Made by a program: the position numbers and the translations under genes. A DNA stretch of 64,000 bases from assembly GCA_963697285.1 (NCBI GenBank), contig CAVONI010000004.1, forward strand, positions 203,012 to 267,011. The letters run 5' to 3'. Below the pieces are notes generated by a model. The model was not told the origin of the DNA, did not search any database, and was given only the letters and a program-made list of their open reading frames with translations. The DNA comes from JAEUQQ01 sp963697285 (lineage in GTDB: Bacteria > Acidobacteriota > Vicinamibacteria > Vicinamibacterales > JAFNAJ01). Below, piece by piece: positions 44,381-52,439 of this stretch. Position 1 is the first letter of the stretch, and every line of letters starts with the position of its first letter.

Positions 44381-45283
44381 TCACATCCCCAGGCCGCGAA
44401 GGACGTCGCGGTTGCGCCGCGCGCTCTCGGCGGGTGCGCCCATGCCCGGCAGGACGTCCTGCTCGACCACCACCCAGCCGTCGTACCCGGTGGTCGCCAG
44501 CGCGTCGGCCACGGCGGCGAGGTTCACGGCGCCTCGTCCGAGTTCGCAGAAGATGCCGTGGCGCACCGCCGTGAAGTAGTCGAGTTGCTCGGCACGCGCA
44601 CGCGCCGCGACGTCGGGATGACAGTCCTTGACGTGCACGTGCCACACGCGATCGCGATGGCGCCGGAGCGTCTCGGCCGGGTCGGCCGTGCCGCCGTACA
44701 TCAGGTGCCCCGAGTCGAAGCAGAGGCCGAGCAGGTCGGCCGGCGTGCGCGCGAGCAGTTCGTCGACCTCCCACGGCGCCTCGATGAACCCCGCGCAGTG
44801 GGGATGGAACACGGTGCGCAGGCCCGTCTCGTCACGCACGGCGCGTGCGATGGCGGTGGCGCCGGCCGCAAACGCCTGCCAGCCGCCTTCGTCGAGCGAG
44901 TCCTCGGGGCGGATGCGGCCAGCGCTCGCCGTGCGATGCGGGTCGCGGCCGTTGTCGTCGGCCAGCACGATCACCGGGGCCACGCGGCTCGCCGCCGCGA
45001 GCAGGCGCGCCGTGCGCACGGCGGTCCGGATGCCCTCCTGGTGCGTCGAGGTGTCGGCCATGGCGACGGGAACGAACGCTCCGAGCAGCGATAGCCCGCG
45101 CCGATCGAACTCCTCGCGGAGGCGATCGGGGTCGGTGGGCATGAAGCCCCAGTCACCGAGTTCGCTTCCGACGTAGCCGGTGGCGGCGATCTCATCGAGC
45201 ACGCGGTCGTAGGGATACGACTCGCCCATGCCTTCGAACTCGAGCACGCCCCACGAGCAGGGCGCATTGGCGACGCGGATCAT
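44381..45283 (-). CDS. iolE: IolE-like inosose dehydratase / sugar epimerase
   Basis: A 300-residue AP-endonuclease-2 TIM-barrel protein. The N-terminal NAPCSWGVLEFEG and GYVGSELGDWGFMP are hallmarks of IolE (2-keto-myo-inositol dehydratase). Metal-binding residues lie in FHPHCAGFIE, LCFDSGHLMYGG and VWHVHVKDCH. The ATG at 45283 gives the usual length; the longer reading frame overlaps iolC. It is the second dehydration step of the myo-inositol pathway. Confidence 0.9.
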   Translation of the reverse strand: MIRVANAPCSWGVLEFEGMGESYPYDRVLDEIAATGYVGSELGDWGFMPTDPDRLREEFDRRGLSLLGAFVPVAMADTSTHQEGIRTAVRTARLLAAASRVAPVIVLADDNGRDPHRTASAGRIRPEDSLDEGGWQAFAAGATAIARAVRDETGLRTVFHPHCAGFIEAPWEVDELLARTPADLLGLCFDSGHLMYGGTADPAETLRRHRDRVWHVHVKDCHPDVAARARAEQLDYFTAVRHGIFCELGRGAVNLAAVADALATTGYDGWVVVEQDVLPGMGAPAESARRNRDVLRGLGM

Positions 45284-45314
45284 GACGCGTGGTCTCCCCG
45301 GGGCGAGGACACGA

Positions 45315-46286
45315 TCACCAGCCCCCTTGTGACGCAACAAAGGCTTCGACTTCGGCACGGGTCGGCATGTCGTTCGCGCAGCCGTGGCGGGTGACGACGA
45401 TGGCGCCCGTCGCGTTGCCGAAGCGCATGGCGCGTTCCAGGGGCCAGCCCTGGAGCCACGCGTAGAGCATCCCGCTGGCGAACGCATCGCCGGCACCGAG
45501 GACGTTGAGGACCTCGATGCTGAACGGCCTCGCATCGACGGGATCGGCGCCGGGCCGGTAGAGCGTGGCACCCTCGGCGCCGCGCTTGAACACGAGTCCG
45601 TCGATGCCGGTCTCGAGGAGGCGGGCGATCGACGCGTCGAGCGTGAGGTGTCCACCGGCGGCGGCGCGCACCTCGTCTTCGGTGCCGACTGCGAGATCGG
45701 CATTGCGCAACAGGGCGCGGATACCGGCACCGAACGTGTCGACATCGGGCCACTGGTCGGGCCGGTAGTCGAGATCGACGACCACCGTGGTGCCGGCGCG
45801 CCGTGCGCGCTCGGCCGCGTAGGCGGTCGCGGTCGCACTGGGCTCCTTGCTGAGCCCCGTGCCCGAGAGGAAGACGACGCGCGCCTCGGCGATCGGCGCG
45901 GCGTCGACGTCGGCGACCGTCAGCGCGATGTCGGCGCAGTTGTCGCGATAGAAGGTGAGCGGGAACTTGTCGGGCGGCATGATCGTGAGGATGACCGCAC
46001 TGGTGCGCCGCCCCGGCTTGCGTGGGATGAACCGTGTCTCGACGCCCTCGCGATCGAGGAAGTGGAGCACGAAGTCGCCGACCTGGTCTTCGCCGACCGC
46101 CGTCAGCAGCACCGACCTGAGGCCGAGGCGCCGCGTGCCGACGCTGACGTTGGTCGGGCACCCGCCGACGAAGGCGTTGAACGAGGTCACGGCGGTGATC
46201 GGCACGCCGATCTCGTGCGCGTAGAGGTCGATGCAGCTCCGGCCCATGGCCAGCACGTCGAAGGGCCGATTGGTGGGCGGCGTCAT
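45315..46286 (-). CDS. iolC: IolC, 5-dehydro-2-deoxygluconokinase
   Basis: A 323-residue PfkB-family kinase. The N-terminus FDVLAMGRSCIDLYAHEIG and VGGCPTNVSVG are IolC-typical, and the catalytic Asp is in VLGAGDAFASGML. It phosphorylates 5-dehydro-2-deoxygluconate in inositol breakdown. It is a single-domain kinase: the DUF2090 aldolase domain that some IolC proteins carry is encoded separately at 57.2-58.1 kb. Its start overlaps the LacI gene stop by four bases. Confidence 0.92.
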   Translation of the reverse strand: MTPPTNRPFDVLAMGRSCIDLYAHEIGVPITAVTSFNAFVGGCPTNVSVGTRRLGLRSVLLTAVGEDQVGDFVLHFLDREGVETRFIPRKPGRRTSAVILTIMPPDKFPLTFYRDNCADIALTVADVDAAPIAEARVVFLSGTGLSKEPSATATAYAAERARRAGTTVVVDLDYRPDQWPDVDTFGAGIRALLRNADLAVGTEDEVRAAAGGHLTLDASIARLLETGIDGLVFKRGAEGATLYRPGADPVDARPFSIEVLNVLGAGDAFASGMLYAWLQGWPLERAMRFGNATGAIVVTRHGCANDMPTRAEVEAFVASQGGW

Positions 46287-47305
46287 GGTGTTGCCTCGAC
46301 GGCGCGCAGCTGGTAGCCGCACGACTCGCGAATCGTCAGGGCACTCTTGAGTTCGAGTGCCTGCAGGGGCCGGTCGCGTTCGTCGAGCCGTTCGAGCAGC
46401 ACGCGCGCCGCCTCGAACCCGAGCTCGTATTTCGGGAAGTTGATCGTGGTCAGGCGCGGCGAGAACGCGTCCATCCAGGCATGGTCGTCGCAGGTGACGA
46501 CCGCGACGTCCTGCGGACACCTGAGCTGGTATTGGCGCAGGGCCTTCATGAAGCCGACCGCCATCACGTAGTTCGAGATGAAGACAGCGTCCATCTTCTT
46601 CTTGAGCAGGGCGATGCCGGCCTCATAGCCCGACGTGGCGCGAAAGTCACCCTGGTAGTACAGCGCCTTGTCGAAGGGGCGGCCCCACTCGCGGAGCGCC
46701 TTCCTGTATCCCTGGATGCGGCGCTCGGTGGGCGTGACACCGCTCAGGCCGGCGATCATGCCGACGCGCTTGTAGCCGAGGCGCAGCAGGTGCGAGGTGC
46801 ACTCGTACCCGGCGTCGCGGTCGTCGAGCAGCACGGCGTCGGCGGCGAGCCCGGCGACGAGGCGCGTCACCTGCACGACGGGCGTGCGCGACTTCTGGAG
46901 CCGCGCGGCCACGTCATCCGGCAGCGCGTGCGGCGCCTTGGTGAACAGGATGCCGTCGACGCGCTTGGCGATGAAGAGATCGAGGTACATCTCTTCCTTT
47001 CGCGGGTCGTCGTCGGTATTGGCGAGCAGCAGCGTGAAGCCGGCCTGGTGCGCGCGGTCCTCGGCGCCGCGCACGACCTCGGGCCAGAAGGGGTTGGCGA
47101 TGTCGGGCACGATCATGCCGAGCATGTGCGACTGCTGCTTGGCGAGGCTGCGCGCGAGCAGGTTGGGCTGGTAGCCGAGCTTGCGGATGGCGTTCTCGAC
47201 GCGCGACTTGAGCGGTGGGCTGACGTAGGCGCTGCCGTTGACGACGGCCGAGACCGTTGCGACCGAGACCCTTGCGACGCGCGCGACGTCGTAGATGTTC
47301 GCCAT
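46283..47305 (-). CDS. LacI-family transcriptional regulator of the inositol genes
   Basis: A 340-residue LacI/GalR repressor. The helix-turn-helix is at residues 3-25 (IYDVARVARVSVATVSAVVN), with the hinge ALARS-like block in PNLLARSLAKQQSHMLGMI. The effector domain shows VPDIANPFWPEVVRGAED. It is the first gene of the unit LacI-iolC-iolE-dehydrogenase and so probably controls itself and the divergent TonB receptor and iol genes. Putative AAGCGCTTCG sites lie upstream. The effector may be an inositol or a pathway intermediate. Confidence 0.92.
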   Translation of the reverse strand: MANIYDVARVARVSVATVSAVVNGSAYVSPPLKSRVENAIRKLGYQPNLLARSLAKQQSHMLGMIVPDIANPFWPEVVRGAEDRAHQAGFTLLLANTDDDPRKEEMYLDLFIAKRVDGILFTKAPHALPDDVAARLQKSRTPVVQVTRLVAGLAADAVLLDDRDAGYECTSHLLRLGYKRVGMIAGLSGVTPTERRIQGYRKALREWGRPFDKALYYQGDFRATSGYEAGIALLKKKMDAVFISNYVMAVGFMKALRQYQLRCPQDVAVVTCDDHAWMDAFSPRLTTINFPKYELGFEAARVLLERLDERDRPLQALELKSALTIRESCGYQLRAVEATP

Positions 47306-47346
47306 GGAGACGGGGCTCACCGGGTGGACACGGAGACGTAGAGGCG

Positions 47347-47378
47347 TAGGGGCCGCACCCCAGTGCGGCCCGGACACC
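47347..47378. repeat. Dispersed GC-rich palindrome
   Basis: The sequence GTAGGGGCCGCACCCCAGTG is followed by CGGCCCGG and folds on GGGGCCGC/GCGGCCC-type arms. Related copies lie at 42907-43275 and 57105-57135. All three flank genes of the inositol island. Confidence 0.55.
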
Positions 47379-47427
47379 TCCCCATTCGGCCCGAGCGGGT
47401 CGGAGTCTACCACCGCAGGGGTGGGCC

Positions 47428-47441
47428 GCAAAGCGCTTCGC
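47428..47441. promoter_or_regulatory. Putative LacI-family operator
   Basis: GCAAAGCGCTTCGC is a near-perfect palindrome centred on GCGC, the form typical of LacI-family operators. It lies 123 bases upstream of the LacI gene. It is followed by TGGAGCGGG, and the whole 20-base block recurs near 47655, so it could also be part of a repeated element. Confidence 0.4.
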
Positions 47442-47521
47442 TGGAGCGGGAGGCCGTGCCTGGGCCGCGCGTGCGGCGTCGTCCCCGTTGTCGTGTGGAC
47501 GGGCTGCGCCACAATTGGCCA

Positions 47522-47550
47522 TTGACACGGTCGGGTCATCGTCCAATACT
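47522..47550 (+). promoter_or_regulatory. Sigma-70-like promoter of the TonB receptor operon
   Basis: TTGACA (47522-47527) and AATACT (47545-47550) are 17 bases apart, on the plus strand, between the two putative LacI-type sites. The expected start is near 47557, leaving a long 5' leader of about 500 bases before the receptor ATG. Confidence 0.5.
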
Positions 47551-47650
47551 CTGGGCTTTTGATGACCGTTGCTGCCCCCCGAGGACACTGGCTGTCACGG
47601 CGATCCCGATGGACCCTCCGCACGACCGAGGCGGCAGCCGCTACCTGTGA

Positions 47651-47664
47651 GCGAAGCGCTTCGG
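47651..47664. promoter_or_regulatory. Second putative LacI-family operator
   Basis: GCGAAGCGCTTCGG contains a perfect 12-base palindrome (CGAAGCGCTTCG, 47652-47663). It is about 100 bases downstream of the promoter-like pair. Together with the site at 47428 it could allow repression by looping; the shared flanking bases leave a repeat as the other reading. Confidence 0.4.
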
Positions 47665-48054
47665 TGCAGCGGGGCCGCGACCGCGTCGTGCGCGGCCGTC
47701 CCGGTCGCCCCTGCGCCGGACGGTGCGCTATCCCGCGGTTGACCGAGCGCGTATGCTCTCGGGTGTTCCCATGGTGAAGCGGGTCGCGCGAGCGGGTACG
47801 AATCACGGGCGCCGTCGAGGCGTTCAACGCGCGACGGTGCCGGGGGTGGTTGGCATGAAGCGTTCCTGTCGTGGCCCCGGGAGAGGCTGACCCGACACCC
47901 GGTGGGCAAGGGACGTGCGCAATGGCATGTACCGGGTAGCGTCAGCGATGGCGTCCTGGCGAAGTTCGGTGCAGCGGGCGCATGCGTCCGGGCGCACCGC
48001 GGTAGCACGAGTGGTGTTGCAAGACTTCTAACAGGTGGAGGGAAGGAGACCCGC

Positions 48055-51000
48055 ATGGTAGCGACAAGACTCACCCGGCGAGCCGGGATCGTGGTGCTGG
48101 GGCTGCTGCTGGCATGTGCCACGCAGGCCAGCGCCCAGCTTGACACCGCGTCGATCGTGGGCACGGTGACCGACCAGTCGGGCGCCGTATTGCCCGGCGT
48201 CACGGTCACGGCTACACAGGACGCGACCGGCGTCGTCTCGAGCACGGTGACCAACGGCCAGGGCCAGTACGTGTTCTCGGGCGTGAAGGTCGGCGTGTAC
48301 ACCGTCGTCGCCGAGTTGGCCGGATTCAAGAAGGCCGAGCGCACGGCCGTGCGGATCAGCGTCCAGGATCGCGTCGCCGTCGACTTCCAACTGAGCGTCG
48401 GCGAGTTGACCGAAGTCGTCTCGGTCTCAGGCAAGTCAGAGATCCTGCAGACCCAGTCGGCCGACATCGGCAACGTCGTCGACGAGAAGCAGGTGCAGTC
48501 GTTGCCCCTGCTCGGACGTCGGTACTCGGAACTCGCGTTCCTGACGCCAGGCGTCGTCGTGGCGCCGGCGGGCATCACGAGCCGCGGCGAAGACACCTTC
48601 TTCAACGCGAACGGCAACTACGCGACGTGGAACAACTACACGCTCGACGGCGCCGACAACAACTCGTTCTCGACCAACCTGCAGGAACGCAGCCCGCAGG
48701 TCGTGCAGCCGCCGATCGACGCGTTGGCGGAGTTCAAGGTCCAGACGCGCACCTACTCGGCCGAGTTCGGGAAGTCGGCGGGCGCCGTCATCAACGCGTC
48801 AGTGAAGTCGGGCACGAACCAGTTTCGCGGGTCGGTGTACGAGTTCTTCCGCGACGAGGCGTTCAACGCGAACACCTGGGACAACAACCGCACGGGACGT
48901 GAGAAGGGCAAGTTCAACCAGCACATCGCCGGCATCACGTTCGGCGGCCCCATCATCAGGAGCCGGACGTTCTTCTTCGGCGACTACCAGGCGACGCGGA
49001 CCGACCGGGCGCTGACCCAGACGGCGATCGTGCCCTCGACCCGGATGCGCAACGGCGACCTGAGCGAGCTGTCGGGCAGCATGGTGGCGAGCAATCCGTT
49101 CGTCCCTGCCGGGTGTGTCAACGCGTTGACGAAGCAGATCAGCCCGAACTGCATCGATCCCGTCGCAGCGAAGATGCTGGCCTACTACCCGAAGCCGAAC
49201 ATCGGCGGTGACGTGTTCACGGGTGCGGCCAACTTCATCTCGAACGGCATCCTCATCAACGACATCAACCAGTTCGACGTGCGCGTCGACCACACGCTCA
49301 CCTCGAAGGACCGCATCTTCGGCCGCTACAGCTTCCAGGACACCAATCGTTCCGAGCCGCCCGTGCTCGAGGATCCGGTGGCGTCGGGCGACTTCTCGAG
49401 CATCTACGACATCACCGGCCAGAACTTCGTCGGCGGGTGGTCGCGCGTGTTCGGGACGGCGGTGTTCAGCGAGTTCCGCTTCGGCTACAACCGGGCGAGC
49501 AGCGCCACCGTGCACCCGGCCTTCGGCATCGACGCCAACACGGCGGTGGGCATCAAGGGCGTGCCGGTCGACGAGCGGTTCTATGGCGGCTTGCCGAATA
49601 CCTCGATCAGCCGCGTGACGCGCCTCGGCGGTCCCTTCTTCCGGCCGCAGTTCCAGACGTCGCAGGTCTACCAGTTCTCCGAGAACATCACCTGGACCAG
49701 GGGCGAGCACACGATGAAGTTCGGCGTCGAGCGCCGTCGCGACCTGGTCAAGTACATCGACCTGCGGTCGCTCAACGGCGAGTTGAACTTCACCGACGGC
49801 CGCTACACGGGCTTCGGCTTCGGCGACTTCCTGCTCGGGCTCGGGACCACTCGCAGCGCCTGACGCTGTTCCACGAGCCCGACCTGTACGCCGACGGCTG
49901 GCAGTTCTACGCGCAGGACAGCTGGCGCGCGACGCCGGCGCTGACGGTGACCTACGGCATCCGGTACGAGCGCTTCACGCCGCTGTTCGACCGCAGCGGC
50001 AAGCTGACGAACATCATCCCGGCGACCGGAGAGATCGTCACCGCGCAGGAAGACGGCAGCGTGTACGAGCGGGCACTCATCAACCCCGATACGAACGACA
50101 TCGCGCCGCGCGTGGGCGTCGTGTGGCGTCCCGCCGAGCGCGTCGTGGTCCGCGGCGGCTACGGGATCTTCTACCAGCAAGCCGACCGGTACGGTTCCGA
50201 GAGCCAGCTTGGCCTCAACCTGCCCCAGCTGGTTGATGCGTCGATCACGGCGAACTCGGGAGCGTTTGCCCCTGCGTTCACCTTTGCACAGGGATTCACC
50301 CCGCTGAACGCGGCGACCATCAACAGGTCGATCGTGCAGTGGCGCATCCAGGATCCCGACCAGGACACGCCGAGGGTGCAGCAGTTCAGCATCGGTCCCG
50401 AGTGGCAGTTCGCCCCGAACATGGTGGGCGCCATCGAGTACGTCGGCAACCGCACGCGCAACGGCCGGCGCCTGCGCAACCTGAACCAGGGCCAGATCAC
50501 CAACGTCAACGGCACGCTGACGAATGTCTTCCCCTACGCGCAGTACGGGTTCGGAAACGCCTACCTCCAGCAGATCGTGACCAACGGCCGCGCTGATTAC
50601 GACTCGCTGCAGATCCGCGCGCAGCGGCGGTTCGTGAACGGCTGGGGCTTCACGTTCGCCTACACGTGGAGCAAGGCGATGGGCGACTTCCTCGACCACC
50701 TGAGCGCGGGCGGTGGCGCGGGGGGCAATGCCCCCGGCAATGCCTACAACATGGAAGCCGACTATGGTCCCCTGCCGTTCGATGTGCCGCACCGCGTCGT
50801 GACGAGCTTCACCGTCGAGTCGCCGGTGGGTGACGGCAAAGCGTTCAACCCGGAGGGCGTCGTCGGTGCCGTGCTCGGGGGCTGGGTGGTCAACGGGATC
50901 CTGACGTTCGACTCCGGCCTGCCGATCACCATCACTGCAAACGACCAGTCGGGATCAGGAGCAGGCCGCAGCGCGCGTGCGAACTGCATCGGCGATCCGC

Positions 51001-51323
51001 TCCCTGACGGCTTCGAGCAGACAAACGCCAAGTGGTTCGACACGTCCGCGTTCGCACAGCCCGGTGCCTTGACCTACGGGAACTGCGGCTACAACACGGT
51101 GCGCGGGCCACGGTCGAAGTCGGCGAACATGTCGGTCTTCCGCAACATCGCGCTGCCCAACGAGCGCCGTCTCGAGCTGCGCGTCGAGGTGTTCAACCTG
51201 TTCAACTGGGTGAACTGGGGCTTCCCGGGCACGAGCGTGGCGAACCAGAACACGTTCGGCGTCATCAGCAGCACACGCGGCGACGAGCGGCAGATGCAGC
51301 TCGCGGTGAAGTTCTACTTCTAG
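48055..51323 (+). pseudogene. TonB-dependent receptor with carboxypeptidase-regulatory domain, frameshifted
   Basis: A very large outer-membrane receptor of about 1,089 residues when read across one frameshift. A signal peptide is followed by a carboxypeptidase-regulatory-like domain (SIVGTVTDQSGAVLPGVTVT, about residues 30-115), a plug domain (VQSLPLLGRRYSELAFLTPG) and a long beta-barrel ending in LAVKFYF with a terminal Phe. The frame breaks near 49845-49856: the first part ends FLLGLGTTRSA, and the rest resumes at QRLTLFHEPDLYADGW one base out of phase, consistent with a one-base loss. The ATG at 48055 follows GGAAGGAG. It probably imports the substrate of the inositol island. Confidence 0.82.
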
Positions 51324-51329
51324 GCCTTC

Positions 51330-51352
51330 GCGCGGCGGAGCCGCGCTACGGC
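51330..51352. terminator. GC hairpin after the TonB receptor
   Basis: CGCGGC and GCCGCG flank a GGA loop a few bases after the receptor stop, with no T-run. It may mark the transcript end or be another small palindromic repeat. Confidence 0.3.
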
Positions 51353-51429
51353 CATACAGGTTGCGCCGGAGGGACGAGCGCGGATCGCCATGCTGGCGGT
51401 CCGCGTCGCACCCAGAGCGAGGCGTCCAA

Positions 51430-52320
51430 ATGCGCAAGGCCCATCGTCTACTCAGGTCGCGCCGTCTCGACGCCGACCGGTCGGGACGGCTCGTCGAGAT
51501 CACCGCCGTACGCGCCGGATGGGAGAAAGTTGCATTCGGCGTCCAGCAGGTCAGGGCTGGCGGACGATGGCGCGCCGCGCCCAAGGGCCAGGAAGTGTGC
51601 CTGGTCTTGCTGTCGGGGCACTGCCGCGTGCGCTGGACGGGCGAGTCGATCTGGCGCGAGCTCGGTCCACGCGCCAGCGTGTTCGACAGCTATCCGCACG
51701 CGCTCTACCTCCCGCCCGACACCGCGTTCGAGGTCGAGGCCATCGTGCGCAGCGAGATCGCAGACTGCCGGGCGCCATCGGCGGCTGCGACCTTCGCACC
51801 GTGCGTGATCGGTCCGGAGCAGTGCGGCTTCGAGATTCGCGGCGGGGGCAACGCCACGCGGCAGATCGTCGACATCCTGCCGCCCTCGTTCCCCGCAGAT
51901 CGCCTCTTGATCTGCGAGGTCTTCACGCCCGGCGGCAACTGGTCGAGCTATCCGCCGCACAAGCACGACGTCGACAATCCTCCGGTCGAGGCCGCGCTCG
52001 AAGAGACCTACTACTTCAGGTTGCGCGACCCGGAGGGCTATGCCTTCCAGCGTCTCTACACGGCCGACGGCCGCATCGACGAGACGTACAAGGTCGAAGA
52101 CGGCGACCTGCTGCTCATCCACGAGGGCTATCACCCGTTCGTGACGGCCTTCGGCTACGACGCGTACTACCTGAACGTGCTGGCGGGGTCGCAGCGGTCG
52201 ATGGCGGCCACCGACGATCCCCGTTATGCGGCGCTCCGCAACGCGTGGCCGCCGCCTGACCCGCGCGTGCCCGTGGTGCATCGCCCGGTGGTCGACCGGG
52301 TATCGGGCGTGGTCTCGTAA
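51430..52320 (+). CDS. iolB: IolB, 5-deoxy-glucuronate isomerase
   Basis: A 296-residue cupin-type isomerase that converts 5-deoxyglucuronate to 5-dehydro-2-deoxygluconate. The family blocks WSSYPPHKHDVDNPP, LEETYYFRL and HEGYHPFVTAFGYDAYYLNVLAG hold the metal-binding His/Glu residues. The ATG at 51430 was taken rather than an upstream in-frame start because it follows the receptor by about 100 bases with a fitting N-terminus. Confidence 0.92.
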   Translation: MRKAHRLLRSRRLDADRSGRLVEITAVRAGWEKVAFGVQQVRAGGRWRAAPKGQEVCLVLLSGHCRVRWTGESIWRELGPRASVFDSYPHALYLPPDTAFEVEAIVRSEIADCRAPSAAATFAPCVIGPEQCGFEIRGGGNATRQIVDILPPSFPADRLLICEVFTPGGNWSSYPPHKHDVDNPPVEAALEETYYFRLRDPEGYAFQRLYTADGRIDETYKVEDGDLLLIHEGYHPFVTAFGYDAYYLNVLAGSQRSMAATDDPRYAALRNAWPPPDPRVPVVHRPVVDRVSGVVS

Positions 52321-52439
52321 TCGCTCTGCAGGAGGGGCGTGCACCCGTCGCCGGTGGCGACGTGCGGCGCACGCCCGTGACCGTCTTCATCTACGGGTTC
52401 GACACTGTCGGTAACGACCAGCAAAGGCAGGAGTGGCTC

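Larger units (their letters stand above)
47306..48054. other. 749-base divergent control region between LacI and the TonB receptor
   Basis: No coding sequence was recognised in this region. It holds a GC-rich dispersed repeat (47347-47378), two AAGCGCTTCG-type sites (47428-47441 and 47651-47664), and a plus-strand promoter-like pair at 47522-47550. Just before the receptor ATG is a strong ribosome binding site (GGAAGGAG). The receptor mRNA would have a leader of about 500 bases if that promoter is used. Confidence 0.6.
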
